DNA from: Chryseobacterium sp. Leaf180
Lineage (GTDB): Bacteria; Bacteroidota; Bacteroidia; Flavobacteriales; Weeksellaceae
Assembly: GCF_001424585.1 (NCBI RefSeq)
Contig: NZ_LMPJ01000001.1
Span: 1,180,450 to 1,244,449, forward strand
Length of the DNA stretch: 64,000 nucleotides
Direction: 5' to 3'
In this document: positions 33,106-42,091 of the stretch, one piece after another
Numbering within the stretch: position 1 is the stretch's first letter
Layout: each line of letters begins with the position of its first letter
Program-made: the position numbers and the translations under genes
Notes under the pieces: model-generated
The model's input: the letters and a program-made list of their open reading frames with translations, nothing else
What the model was told of the DNA's origin: nothing
The model's database searches: none

Positions 33106-34266
33106 ATGAAAAGAATCGCTTCACCATTCCGGAAAAACTGGGAACATAAACTGGAAAATCTCGGCTTCGGCTATCATTCGCTGGAAGGTATGTACTGGGA
33201 CGAAAGCCATTACTATGAATTTTCAATGTCAGAAATCGACCAGATTGAAAACGCAACTGCCGAACTGTGGCAGATGTGCCTTACCGCGGTAGATCATGTG
33301 ATTGAAAAGAAACTCTGGGACCGTTTTAATATTCCAGAAAACTTCAGAAATTACATTACGACGAGTTGGGAGGAAGATCATCCGTCTGTTTTCGGAAGAT
33401 TTGATTTTGGCTTTGACGGAGAAAATCTGAAGCTTCTCGAGTTTAATGCCGATACGCCAACTTCGCTTTATGAAGCGTCGGTCATTCAGTGGTATTGGCT
33501 TCAGGAGATGTTTCCGAATAAAGATCAGTTTAATTCGATTCACGAAAAGCTGGTCGATTACTGGAAATATCTGAAAAAATACATGAAACCACATTATATT
33601 TATTTTTCTTCCCTGACGAATATCGAAGATGTGACAAATGTGGAGTATATGCGCGACTGTGCGACGCAGGCAGGTTTCGAGACTGAGTTTATTCCTGTGC
33701 AGGATATCGGCTGGGCAGAAGATGTGGAAGAATTTATTGCTGCCGACAATTCTGTGATGGATTATATTTTTAAACTCTATCCTTACGAATGGATTATTGA
33801 AGACGGTTTTGCAGAAAAATTAGTTCGGAATGATTTTCGGTCGCAGTGGATCGAGCCTGCGTGGAAAGTCATTTTGTCTTCAAAAGCGATTCTGCCGGTT
33901 CTATGGGAACTTTTCCCGAAACATCCTCTGCTTTTAGAATCCTATTTTGAACAGGAACATCTGCAGAATTTCGTTAAAAAACCGGTTTATTCGAGAGAAG
34001 GCGCGAATGTTACTTTGTTTAAAAACGGAAAAGAAATCGAGCAGAATGGTGGCGATTACGCAAAGCAGGGTTTCATTTATCAGCAAATGTTTGATCTTCC
34101 CAATTTCGACGGAAATTATCCGGTCATCGGAAGTTGGGTGATAGGTCAGGAAGCCGCCGGCATAGGAATCCGCGAAAGTATGCATCTCATCACCAATAAT
34201 GAAAGTCGCTTTGTGCCGCATCTCATCGATCACAATAAACTGAATATAAAAGAAAAGGAGCTGTAA
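33106..34266 (+). CDS. YgiC/YjfC-like glutathionylspermidine synthase-type ligase
   Basis: 386 residues, the same length as E. coli YgiC. It has only the ATP-grasp synthetase half of glutathionylspermidine synthase and no N-terminal amidase domain. Recognisable parts are RPF-like FGRFDFGFDGENLKLLEFNADTPTSLYEASVIQW near the middle and YSREGANVTLFKNGKEI with SWVIGQEAAGIGIRES toward the end. Such proteins probably ligate an acid and an amine with ATP, but the natural substrate is unknown. It follows the two lipoproteins at almost no distance, so all three form one operon. Confidence 0.85.
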   Translation: MKRIASPFRKNWEHKLENLGFGYHSLEGMYWDESHYYEFSMSEIDQIENATAELWQMCLTAVDHVIEKKLWDRFNIPENFRNYITTSWEEDHPSVFGRFDFGFDGENLKLLEFNADTPTSLYEASVIQWYWLQEMFPNKDQFNSIHEKLVDYWKYLKKYMKPHYIYFSSLTNIEDVTNVEYMRDCATQAGFETEFIPVQDIGWAEDVEEFIAADNSVMDYIFKLYPYEWIIEDGFAEKLVRNDFRSQWIEPAWKVILSSKAILPVLWELFPKHPLLLESYFEQEHLQNFVKKPVYSREGANVTLFKNGKEIEQNGGDYAKQGFIYQQMFDLPNFDGNYPVIGSWVIGQEAAGIGIRESMHLITNNESRFVPHLIDHNKLNIKEKEL

Positions 34267-34281
34267 AAAGCTCCTTTTTTG
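34253..34281 (+). terminator. Terminator overlapping the ligase stop codon
   Basis: AAAAGGAGCT (34253-34262) and AGCTCCTTTT (34269-34278) pair; the stem includes the last codons and the stop at 34264-34266 lies in the loop, followed by Ts. Confidence 0.75.
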
Positions 34282-34300
34282 TTTTGAAAAGATTTCAGGT

Positions 34301-34816
34301 TTATTTTCCGAAACCAATATTTCCTTTTTTATCAGAAAGATTTCTTTTAAAATGAATCATATTTAAGGCGGTTACTGCCGCTTCTACACCTTTATTACCC
34401 AAATCTCCACCGCTTCTCGCGATCGACTGTTCTTTGGTGTCGTCGGTCAGCACACAGAAAATCGTTGGTGTATCAGTCAAAATATTACAGTCTTTAATAC
34501 CCTGAGCGACTGCTGAACAGACGAAATCAAAATGCGGCGTTTCACCCCGAATCACACATCCGATAGAAATCACGGCATCAAATTTCCGCTCTTTGCAAAG
34601 CTGCATACTTGCATAGTTGAGTTCAAAAGCGCCGGGAACAGAGAACTGTCTGATGTTTTCCGGCTTTACGCCTTCTTTTTCGAGTATCTGAAGCGCTGCA
34701 TCGCGCAGATTGTACGTTACAAAATCATTCCACTCAGAAAAAACAATGCCGATAGAAAAATCTTCGGCATTGGTGATATTAAGTGGCTTGTAATCTGAAA
34801 GATTTACTGTTGCCAT
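34301..34816 (-). CDS. ribH: 6,7-dimethyl-8-ribityllumazine synthase
   Basis: 171 residues. Signatures of the lumazine synthase active site are visible: FSEWNDFVT, RQFSVPGAFELNYA, ISIGCVIRGETPHFDFVC and the TDDTKEQSIARSGG loop. The enzyme makes lumazine from the pyrimidinedione and butanone phosphate in riboflavin synthesis. It starts 3 bases after the TPR protein gene on the same strand. Confidence 0.95.
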   Translation of the reverse strand: MATVNLSDYKPLNITNAEDFSIGIVFSEWNDFVTYNLRDAALQILEKEGVKPENIRQFSVPGAFELNYASMQLCKERKFDAVISIGCVIRGETPHFDFVCSAVAQGIKDCNILTDTPTIFCVLTDDTKEQSIARSGGDLGNKGVEAAVTALNMIHFKRNLSDKKGNIGFGK

Positions 34817-34819
34817 ATT

Positions 34820-35530
34820 TTAGTTAAAATATTTAGTCATTTCGATATAAGCGTCAGACATTCCATTGTCGTAATCCTGATATTTCTCGTCGATTGCAGA
34901 AAAATATTTCTTCGCTTCTGCATTTTTCTTCATTCCCAAAGCAACGATTCCCGCTTTTCTGGTGAAATAATACGATGTGTAAGGATCGTCTGATGCAGAT
35001 GCAGCTTTATCTAACAGTTCCAAAGCTTCGTCGTTTTTGTTTAAACCAGATTTTGCGTCAGCCATTACACCATATTTCATTGCCATCATGGTTTTGTTTT
35101 TAGATGAAAAATTATCTAAAAGATCATAGGCTTCCTGAAATTTTCCTTCTTTGAATTTGATCAGACCTGCATTGTACGCAGAAAGTTTTCCGATTTTGGT
35201 AGAAGAATATTCATTGTAAGTTCCTAAAAATCCAGGATTGGCTGCAGATTTTCCGCCCAAAGCTTCTTTTTCTTTTCCTTCGCTGAGGTTTTTCTGAGCA
35301 GCAAGATACGTTTTCAGAGCTTCCTGATTTTGAGGCTCAACAACAAACTGCTGATAACCGAACCAGCCCAAAACTGCCAGAACAAGCACTCCGAAAGCGA
35401 TGCTGAGAGGTTTTGCATATCTTTCAAGAAAACGCTCCGTGTTTAGAGCTTCTCTGTCGAGGTCTTTAAAAAACTCTACAGTTTCTTTACCTTCTTGCTC
35501 GTTTGGAGCATTCTTACCCAATTTTGCCAT
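34820..35530 (-). CDS. Membrane-anchored TPR protein (YfgM-like)
   Basis: 236 residues: a short cytoplasmic start, one span at about 42-60 (PLSIAFGVLVLAVLGWFGYQ), then TPR-like helices (LSAYNAGLIKFKEGKFQEAYDLL, KYGVMADAKSGLNKNDEALELLDKA, RKAGIVALGMKKNAEAKKYF). This is the layout of YfgM, a periplasmic chaperone linked to SecYEG and envelope stress; identity to it is by layout only. ribH follows after 3 bases. A full promoter lies upstream (35553-35582). Confidence 0.75.
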   Translation of the reverse strand: MAKLGKNAPNEQEGKETVEFFKDLDREALNTERFLERYAKPLSIAFGVLVLAVLGWFGYQQFVVEPQNQEALKTYLAAQKNLSEGKEKEALGGKSAANPGFLGTYNEYSSTKIGKLSAYNAGLIKFKEGKFQEAYDLLDNFSSKNKTMMAMKYGVMADAKSGLNKNDEALELLDKAASASDDPYTSYYFTRKAGIVALGMKKNAEAKKYFSAIDEKYQDYDNGMSDAYIEMTKYFN

Positions 35531-35552
35531 AAATTCTTAAAAAATTGAACTG

Positions 35553-35582
35553 CAAATTTAATTGTTTCTGTGTGATTTACAA
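35553..35582 (-). promoter_or_regulatory. Promoter of the TPR gene and ribH
   Basis: On the minus strand TTG (35580-35582), 19 bases, then TAAATTTG (35553-35560); the ATG is at 35530. Confidence 0.65.
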
Positions 35583-35647
35583 ATACTTTTATCGTATTAT
35601 TTAATCCTGAAGATTTCCGTTAAAGATTCAGCTTTAAACAAATGTTT

Positions 35648-36826
35648 TTAGTTGATCTTGTAGCTGGAGATTTTCCAGTCGCCGTTTACACTTTTCAGCC
35701 CGAAAGTTACTTTCAGAGAAGTCGTTCTTCCGGTTTTGTCGGTAACATCGTATGTTGCGTTTACACTTGCAGAATTTGGAGTCGTACCGTTTGTCGTAAT
35801 ATTTTTTACACTCACATTTTTTACGCTACCAAAGCCAGAAGTCGGGTTGCTGAACGATTCGTAGCTTCCCCACGAAGGATTGCTCGCTGCGTCGTAGGCT
35901 GCTTTTAAGTTTTGTGAACTTACATTATTTAAGAATCTGGTCACCGTAGTTTTCGGATCTGCAGTTGGTGTTTTTGGAGCTGCTGGCGAAGTTTCCGGTG
36001 TGCCTGGAGTAGTTCCTGTCGGATTTGCAGGATCAATTACTGCGTTTGGATCGATTGTAACTGCAGCCGTATCGACGACCGGTGGAGGTGGCATTTTCAA
36101 AGCAAGCGGATTTACTTCTAAACCAACTTTTGTCATTTTTAATGTTTTCGCTGTTGTTTTCACCGAAACAGTCACGTCGATTTTATTGTCAACCACTTTT
36201 GACGACATTAATGAGCCGAAATTTACGCTGAAACCTTTAAAATTATTATCAGTCATCAGGTTTTTAGAAGTCGAAAGTCTTACGCCGTTGCTGAAAATCT
36301 CCAAAGTTGTTTCCAGTGCTGCTCCGGTGAAAGAAATTGGATTTCCTGCATCATCCACAAGTTTAGGAATAACCTGTAAACCTGTCGGGCCGCTACCATT
36401 GTCCCCGAAAAATCTTGTTTCTACGTTTAAAGATTTTGCACGTACATCATTAGGATCGCTTTCTTTTGCAGAAGCGTTGCCGAAGATATTCATTTCACCT
36501 AAAGACGGCGGCGCATTGCTCGCCCAGTCGATGCCGTTTTTCTGTGCAACCTGGTCTGCCATCGATAGAATTTCCGGAACTTTTTTACCGTCGATCAGTT
36601 TTCCCAAAGCTTTCAATTCATTGACGTCGCCGTCAGCATCCACACCGAACGTTTTCAAAATGTACAATGCTTCATTGAATTTATACTGCTGAATCGTATT
36701 CAGACTCGAGGCCATATCGTTAATGCTGGACTGCAGAGTTTGTGTAGAAGTCGCATCTACACTGTCTTTTTTGCAAGACGTAAAAAACAAAAGACTGAAA
36801 GTCATCAGTAGAAAAAGCTTTTTCAT
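35648..36826 (-). CDS. Multi-domain exported lipoprotein with DUF4878-like C-terminus
   Basis: 392 residues. Lipoprotein signal MKKLFLLMTFSLLFFTSC with the Cys at 18. An N-terminal helical part (SSINDMASSLNTIQQYKFNEALY...) is followed by a β-domain, a Pro/Thr-rich linker (TPGTPETSPAAPKTPTADPKT), and a C-terminal domain (about 295-392) with the fold pattern of DUF4878/NTF2-like proteins: VTRFLNNVSSQNLKAAYDAAS and the final GDWKISSYKIN. No function is known. A TAAATTTG box lies at 36930-36937. Confidence 0.7.
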   Translation of the reverse strand: MKKLFLLMTFSLLFFTSCKKDSVDATSTQTLQSSINDMASSLNTIQQYKFNEALYILKTFGVDADGDVNELKALGKLIDGKKVPEILSMADQVAQKNGIDWASNAPPSLGEMNIFGNASAKESDPNDVRAKSLNVETRFFGDNGSGPTGLQVIPKLVDDAGNPISFTGAALETTLEIFSNGVRLSTSKNLMTDNNFKGFSVNFGSLMSSKVVDNKIDVTVSVKTTAKTLKMTKVGLEVNPLALKMPPPPVVDTAAVTIDPNAVIDPANPTGTTPGTPETSPAAPKTPTADPKTTVTRFLNNVSSQNLKAAYDAASNPSWGSYESFSNPTSGFGSVKNVSVKNITTNGTTPNSASVNATYDVTDKTGRTTSLKVTFGLKSVNGDWKISSYKIN

Positions 36827-36962
36827 ATGTAGATATTTACTGTTTTTTATGGTTCATAAGGAGTCGTAGTAACTTGATCAACGATTGGATTTAATGGTCA
36901 CAACGATTTCATTTGAAAATGATTTAAGGCAAATTTAATAAAAGCTGTACGATTTTGTGATT

Positions 36963-37979
36963 TTATTTATTGTTTTGTTTCTCCTTCAGATCGTCTTTAA
37001 AGAACTTAGAAAAGATCGGCTGCATATTGGGGAAATCCTCGGTTTTCCAGAACTCGGTAGAGTAGTTGCTTTGGTTTTTATTAAATTTTACATCATCGAT
37101 GTTTATTTCGTCGCTGTAATCAATCTCTGCTGCATAAAAATTCCTGTAAATATTTACCTGATTATATTCCGGCTCTGATTTATGTTTAATTTTCATGAAA
37201 AATAATTCGCTGGAGGATGTTAGATCCCGCAGAGCTTTTTTAGAATCATTTTCGTAGGCATAGTTAATGATATTTTGTAAGTCGTAGAAGCGGTAGCCAA
37301 AGAGTGAGAATTCTCTGTTTTGTAAAGTTTCAGTTTTTAACTCTACAGCGTCATTTTTTCCGTTTTTAACTTCTTTGGCGTTTTTTCTTTTTGCTAAATA
37401 TTCGTCGATCCTTGCTGCGTACTGGAGATCGGGAAGTTTTAAGTTAGAAACAAAGTCGTTTGATGCTACTACTTTTTGATTATTTTCTGCCCTTTCATTG
37501 TTAAAGACGCGATAATGCTCGATCTTCAATGATTTTATTTTCCCTGATTTGTAGTCAAAAATATACGTCGCGACACCGTCGGCGTAAGTGTTGAGTTTGC
37601 CGTTGACAGTTATATAAGTATTAAAATTTCCTTTTACCAAAACATATTTAGCAGGCTTTCCTTTTTTAATGGTAACCGCTTCAATGTCTTTTATGCGGTC
37701 TTTCACTTTTACGACATCACTGTTCAGCTGCGCGTATGTAAAAGTGCCTAAGATAAACTGATCCTGCACCAGCTGAAAGTTTTCTTTGAAAGGATCAAGT
37801 TTTTGCTTTTCAATTTTCCCGTCGATATCGGAGTAGGCAAGGATGCTTCCGTCATTACCAAAAACGGAAATCTGCGGTAATGGTTGTCCTGTTTTTTCGG
37901 ATATGAAGGTAATAGTTTGTGAGAGCAAAAACTGTACTGCGAAAAGCAGTGCGAGCGAGAGGATTTGTTTTAGTTTCAT
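36963..37979 (-). CDS. Exported protein of unknown function
   Basis: 338 residues, signal peptide MKLKQILSLALLFAVQFLLSQ. The next ~75 residues look like a carboxypeptidase-regulatory/CNA-B type β-domain (TITFISEKTGQPLPQISVFGNDGSILAYSDIDGKI). The remainder has no recognised domain; it is Lys/Asn-rich with VKGNFNTYITVNGKLNTYADGVATYIFDY. It is on the same strand as the act operon but separated by a terminator (38019-38046), so it is probably independent. Confidence 0.7.
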   Translation of the reverse strand: MKLKQILSLALLFAVQFLLSQTITFISEKTGQPLPQISVFGNDGSILAYSDIDGKIEKQKLDPFKENFQLVQDQFILGTFTYAQLNSDVVKVKDRIKDIEAVTIKKGKPAKYVLVKGNFNTYITVNGKLNTYADGVATYIFDYKSGKIKSLKIEHYRVFNNERAENNQKVVASNDFVSNLKLPDLQYAARIDEYLAKRKNAKEVKNGKNDAVELKTETLQNREFSLFGYRFYDLQNIINYAYENDSKKALRDLTSSSELFFMKIKHKSEPEYNQVNIYRNFYAAEIDYSDEINIDDVKFNKNQSNYSTEFWKTEDFPNMQPIFSKFFKDDLKEKQNNK

Positions 37980-38018
37980 GGTTATTTAAGGTTAGTTTTA
38001 AAAAGATCAGATATAAAA

Positions 38019-38046
38019 AAAGACTGATTTTAAATAATCAGTCTTT
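38019..38046 (-). terminator. Terminator of the act operon
   Basis: AAAGACTGATT (38019-38029) pairs with AATCAGTCTTT (38036-38046), loop of six; on the minus strand it is followed by a long T run. Confidence 0.8.
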
Positions 38047-38071
38047 AGTAAATATGTTTTGTTACAATTCC

Positions 38072-39403
38072 TTAGAAAGGATATTCGTAGATCTCAGATT
38101 CGTGTAAGTAAGGATTACCTGTAGGAATCAGTTTCAATTTGCTGAGGCCAGACATTACTGTGAAGATAAATAATCCTGCAAAGAATAACACTGAGCCTGC
38201 TACCAGAAGAATCATTTCAGGAGTTTTCCAGAAAGGACCAACGGTGCCCGGCATTACCATATTGAAATAATCCAAAAGGTGACCGAAGATTACTACACAA
38301 GCCATAATGGTAACTACTTTGTAATTTCTTTTGATGCTGCTGCTTACCAAAACCAATAACGGTAAAAGGAAGTTTACAATCAGCATTGGTAGGAAAGTAA
38401 CGCCGTAGTGCTGGAATCTTCCGAAGAAATAATTTACTTCTTCCGGAACGTTGGCATACCAGTATAGCATGAACTGTGCAAACCAGGTGTACGTCCAAAG
38501 CATACTCGTTGCGAATAAAAATACCCCTAAATCGTGCAAGTGGTTATCGTTAAACTGCGGAAGGTATCCGTTTTTCTTTAAATAAACACTTACCAGAATG
38601 ATTACCGCGATGCCGCTTGATAGGCAGCTAACCATTGAGTACCAGATGTACATGGTAGAGTACCAGTGCGGGTCAATTGACATTAACCAGTCCCAAGCCC
38701 AGGCTGCAGAAGCAAACCCGAAAAATGCGATATATCCAACTGCCCATCTGTAAAGCATCTGATAATCTACAAGAGATTTTGTGTCATCTACTTTTTTAGA
38801 CTGTTTTTTCAGTTTCCAGGCGAAGAATGTTGCTCCGATTACATAGATTAAAGTTCTTGCAGCGTAAAAAGGAATATTTAAAAATATCTTCTTTTCGAAT
38901 AAAATTACGTCAAAAGTTGGTGAACCTTCTCTGGTCAATTCAGGATCCATCCAGTGGAAAAGGTGACCCTGATGCGTAATATTTAAAACCATCAAAATGA
39001 TCAAAATAATTCCACCGTAAGGAATATAAGACGCAATTCCTTCCATCACTCTCGTAATGATAATCGGCCAACCTGCGTGTGCCGCGTGCTGAATACAGTA
39101 GAAAAACAATACCGCGCAGCTGAGACCGAATAAAAACACCGCCACAAAATGAATTGAAGCCAATGGTGAATTGTGAATCTGCATCGTCGCATGCTCCAAA
39201 TGAGACAAATCATCTTGTGGACCATTCATTTCGCTTGAATGCGTTGGCGCATCATGACCGGAAGCGTGTATTGCATCCATCATGCCTTTAATCTTTTCAG
39301 TCGAAAGACTACTATTCATGAAATACCCAACACTAAATAGAACTAAACCTAGAACAAGAAGTATGAGAGATGTTGATTTTAATTTTGGTGAAAAACTATA
39401 CAT
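38072..39403 (-). CDS. actF: Alternative Complex III subunit ActF (NrfD-like)
   Basis: 443 residues with about ten spans of the PSR/NrfD type. Context (last of the six act genes) and content define it: MYSFSPKLKSTSLILLVLGLVLFSVGYFMNSS at the start, and a C-terminal PFWKTPEMILLVAGSVLFFAGLF. In ACIII, ActC and ActF are the two large membrane subunits; ActC is thought to hold the quinol site. It follows actE by 9 bases. Confidence 0.88.
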   Translation of the reverse strand: MYSFSPKLKSTSLILLVLGLVLFSVGYFMNSSLSTEKIKGMMDAIHASGHDAPTHSSEMNGPQDDLSHLEHATMQIHNSPLASIHFVAVFLFGLSCAVLFFYCIQHAAHAGWPIIITRVMEGIASYIPYGGIILIILMVLNITHQGHLFHWMDPELTREGSPTFDVILFEKKIFLNIPFYAARTLIYVIGATFFAWKLKKQSKKVDDTKSLVDYQMLYRWAVGYIAFFGFASAAWAWDWLMSIDPHWYSTMYIWYSMVSCLSSGIAVIILVSVYLKKNGYLPQFNDNHLHDLGVFLFATSMLWTYTWFAQFMLYWYANVPEEVNYFFGRFQHYGVTFLPMLIVNFLLPLLVLVSSSIKRNYKVVTIMACVVIFGHLLDYFNMVMPGTVGPFWKTPEMILLVAGSVLFFAGLFIFTVMSGLSKLKLIPTGNPYLHESEIYEYPF

Positions 39404-39412
39404 TTTCTTTTC

Positions 39413-40099
39413 TTATTTTTTAGTTGCGGTTGAATCTTTTTTCGCTGCAGTATCTGTCGTAGCTGCTGTTGCCGTAGTACCACCTTTTTTGAAGGCGCTC
39501 ATCACATACATTGCCACTCTCCATCTGTCGCCGGCATTAAGCTGACCTGCGTAAGAACCCATGGCATTTCTACCGTTTGTAATTACATAATGGATAGATC
39601 CTACAGTAATATCTCTGTCTGCATAGTTTGGAACTCCACTGTAAGCACCGCTCTGTACGATTGGTCCCTGACCGTCGCCGCCAGTACCGTGACATGCAGA
39701 ACATGTATGATCAAACAAAATCTTTCCTCTTTCAATATCTTTCGCAGCATTGGCAGGATTTAATGGTGACATCATCATTTTCTTTGATGCGTCATAACCT
39801 GCATTATATTCATCCGGATTTTTCGGAAGTTTACCTTCTTCAAAAACACCGTCTTTATTTTGAGCTACAGAACCTTCTACGGGAGATAATCCTGTGGCAC
39901 CATTATTTTTTACGAATGCCGGAATTTCATTTTCATGATCAGAGTAAGCGATTTCCGCTTTCATCAAAGGATCATAAGCTACCGGATAGTACATATCCGG
40001 GAAATATACCAAAGGTGTATTTTCTTTAGGTCCGCAAGAATTAAGTGCTAAAGTTGCTATACCTAAAACCGCTGTAATTTTTAAGATATTTCTCTTCAT
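39413..40099 (-). CDS. actE: Alternative Complex III monoheme cytochrome c, ActE
   Basis: 228 residues from the ATG at 40099, one base after the actD stop; a second Met at 40108 would overlap actD. It is a lipoprotein: MKRNILKITAVLGIATLALNSC with the Cys at 22. One heme site, CSACHGTGGDG, lies near residue 135, with a plausible axial Met region (GSYAGQLNAGDRWRVAMYVMSAF). The C-terminal tail is Thr/Ala/Lys-rich. It would carry electrons from the complex to a terminal oxidase. Confidence 0.9.
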   Translation of the reverse strand: MKRNILKITAVLGIATLALNSCGPKENTPLVYFPDMYYPVAYDPLMKAEIAYSDHENEIPAFVKNNGATGLSPVEGSVAQNKDGVFEEGKLPKNPDEYNAGYDASKKMMMSPLNPANAAKDIERGKILFDHTCSACHGTGGDGQGPIVQSGAYSGVPNYADRDITVGSIHYVITNGRNAMGSYAGQLNAGDRWRVAMYVMSAFKKGGTTATAATTDTAAKKDSTATKK

Positions 40100-40100
40100 T

Positions 40101-40682
40101 TTAAGCATCTTTAACGGTTATATCTTTATCGTCATTACCTGCCAACGGCTGAGTTACAGACTCTACATTTTTAACGGTAATTTCTTCAACGCCAGTATCG
40201 ATAAGCAATTGCTTTACAGATTCTACATCGTCGGTTACAAATTCCATCATGAATTTATCATCAGTCGTTCTAGGATCCGGGTTTTGAGCCGGAGCACCAG
40301 GATACATTTTGTTTCTTACCAAGAAAGTAAGTGACATCATGTGAGCGGCACAGAAAACCATTAATTCAAACATAGGAACCACGAAAGCGGGCATGTTATG
40401 CGCCCAGTCAAATGCCGGCTTACCACCGATATTTTGTGGCCAGTCGTGATTCATTACATACCAGGTAACGGTTGCACCTATAGAAACTCCGTACAAAGCG
40501 TACAAAAACGCAGCGTCAGAAATTCTTGTTTTCTTTAAACCTAAAGCCTTGTCTAGCCCGTGAACCGGAAACGGAGTGTACACTTCGTTGATCGCGATTC
40601 CTTTATCGTTGAATGCCTTCACGCCGTTCATCAGATCGTCGTCGTCGGCATAAAGTCCATATACAATTTTAGTGGTGCTCAT
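40101..40682 (-). CDS. actD: Alternative Complex III subunit ActD (DUF3341)
   Basis: 193 residues of DUF3341 with two spans (about 60-80 and 106-127): VYGLYADDDDLMNGVKAFNDKGI at the start, RISDAAFLYALYGVSIGATVTWYVM, and FVVPMFELMVFCAAHMMSL. ActD packs beside the NrfD-like subunits. Its start overlaps the actC end by 14 bases. Confidence 0.92.
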   Translation of the reverse strand: MSTTKIVYGLYADDDDLMNGVKAFNDKGIAINEVYTPFPVHGLDKALGLKKTRISDAAFLYALYGVSIGATVTWYVMNHDWPQNIGGKPAFDWAHNMPAFVVPMFELMVFCAAHMMSLTFLVRNKMYPGAPAQNPDPRTTDDKFMMEFVTDDVESVKQLLIDTGVEEITVKNVESVTQPLAGNDDKDITVKDA

Positions 40683-42066
40683 CTCCTTCTTTTGCTTTAT
40701 AAGTTTCTCCTGAGATTTTCAAAATTGATTTTAATTCGGCCTGTGCAATGACAGGGAATGTTCTTGCGTATAGTAAGAATAATACAGAGAAGAATCCGAT
40801 TGTTCCTAAATATACACCTACGTCGATGATGGTTGGTTTAAACATCGTCCAAGAACCAGGTAAATAATCTCTCGAAAGGTTGATTACAATGATGTCGAAA
40901 CGCTCAAACCACATACCGATGTTGATGATCAAAGCGATAATGAAAGTCGCGATGATGTTCGTACGCACTCTTTTGAACCAGAATGCTGCAGGAATGATTA
41001 AGTTACAAGAGATCAAAGCCCAGAATGCCCACCAGTAAGGTCCTGTAGCAGCACCCGGAGATAAATAGGTAAAGTCTTCAAATCTTGAACCGGAGTACCA
41101 GCCGATGAAATATTCAGTTGCATAAGCTACGGTTACCATACCGCCTGTTAAGATAATTACAATGTTCATAATTTCGATATGATACATGGTAATATACTCT
41201 TCCAGGTGACAAACTTTTCTCGCAATTAACAATAGCGTCTGTACCATTGCAAATCCTGAGAAGATCGCACCCGCAACGAAGTACGGAGGATAGATCGTCG
41301 AGTGCCATCCTTTAATGACCGATGTAGCAAAGTCAAAAGATACCGTAGTGTGTACCGAGAATACAAGTGGAGTTGCCAAACCTGCAAGTACCAAAGATAA
41401 TTCTTCGAAACGCTGCCAGTGCTTTGCCTTTCCACCCCAACCGAATGCAAGGAATGTATAGATCTTTTTAGTCCAGGGAGTTTTTGCTCTGTCTCTGATC
41501 ATTGCAAAGTCAGGGATTAGTCCCATGAACCAGAATACGGTCGATACTGAGAAATAGGTAGAGATTGCAAATACGTCCCAAAGTAGAGGAGAGTTGAAGT
41601 TCCCCCAAAGAGAACCGAATTGGTTTGGTAAAGGGAAAACCCAGTAACCTACCCAAACTCTACCCATGTGAATAACCGGGAAGATTGCTGCCTGTACAAC
41701 GGCGAAGATGGTCATCGCTTCCGCAGAACGGTTTACAGACATTCTCCATCTCTGTCTAAATAATAATAATACTGCGGAGATAAGTGTTCCGGCGTGACCG
41801 ATACCTACCCACCATACGAAATTGGTAATATCCCAACCCCAGTTAATAGTTCTGTTAAGCCCCCATGCTCCAATACCTGTCCCGATCGTGTAGGCGATGC
41901 AACCAAATCCGTAGATGAAAAGAACCAAAGCTGCGTAGAGTGATATCCACCACAGTTTTCCTGCTCTTTCTTCTATAGGTCTGGCAATATCCTCCGTGAT
42001 ATCGTGATAAGTTTTGTGACCAATAATTAGAGGTTCCCTTATCGGAGCTTCGTAATGTCCTGACAT
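40669..42066 (-). CDS. actC: Alternative Complex III subunit ActC (NrfD-like)
   Basis: 465 residues with about ten spans. Family marks are the N-terminal YEAPIREPLIIGHKTYHDITEDI, GIGHAGTLISAVLLLFRQRWR with conserved charged residues, and IPDFAMIRDRAKTPW. ActC is the partner of the Fe-S protein ActB and is the proposed quinol-oxidising membrane subunit. It follows actB by 25 bases. Confidence 0.94.
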   Translation of the reverse strand: MSGHYEAPIREPLIIGHKTYHDITEDIARPIEERAGKLWWISLYAALVLFIYGFGCIAYTIGTGIGAWGLNRTINWGWDITNFVWWVGIGHAGTLISAVLLLFRQRWRMSVNRSAEAMTIFAVVQAAIFPVIHMGRVWVGYWVFPLPNQFGSLWGNFNSPLLWDVFAISTYFSVSTVFWFMGLIPDFAMIRDRAKTPWTKKIYTFLAFGWGGKAKHWQRFEELSLVLAGLATPLVFSVHTTVSFDFATSVIKGWHSTIYPPYFVAGAIFSGFAMVQTLLLIARKVCHLEEYITMYHIEIMNIVIILTGGMVTVAYATEYFIGWYSGSRFEDFTYLSPGAATGPYWWAFWALISCNLIIPAAFWFKRVRTNIIATFIIALIINIGMWFERFDIIVINLSRDYLPGSWTMFKPTIIDVGVYLGTIGFFSVLFLLYARTFPVIAQAELKSILKISGETYKAKEGDEHH

Positions 42067-42091
42067 TTTTTACCTATTTATTATTTAAACT

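Noticed and set aside
36000-36692. 230-codon frame opposite the lipoprotein gene
   Set aside because: It is antisense to a convincing gene with signal peptide and family-like end, and shows no domain; it arises from codon bias.
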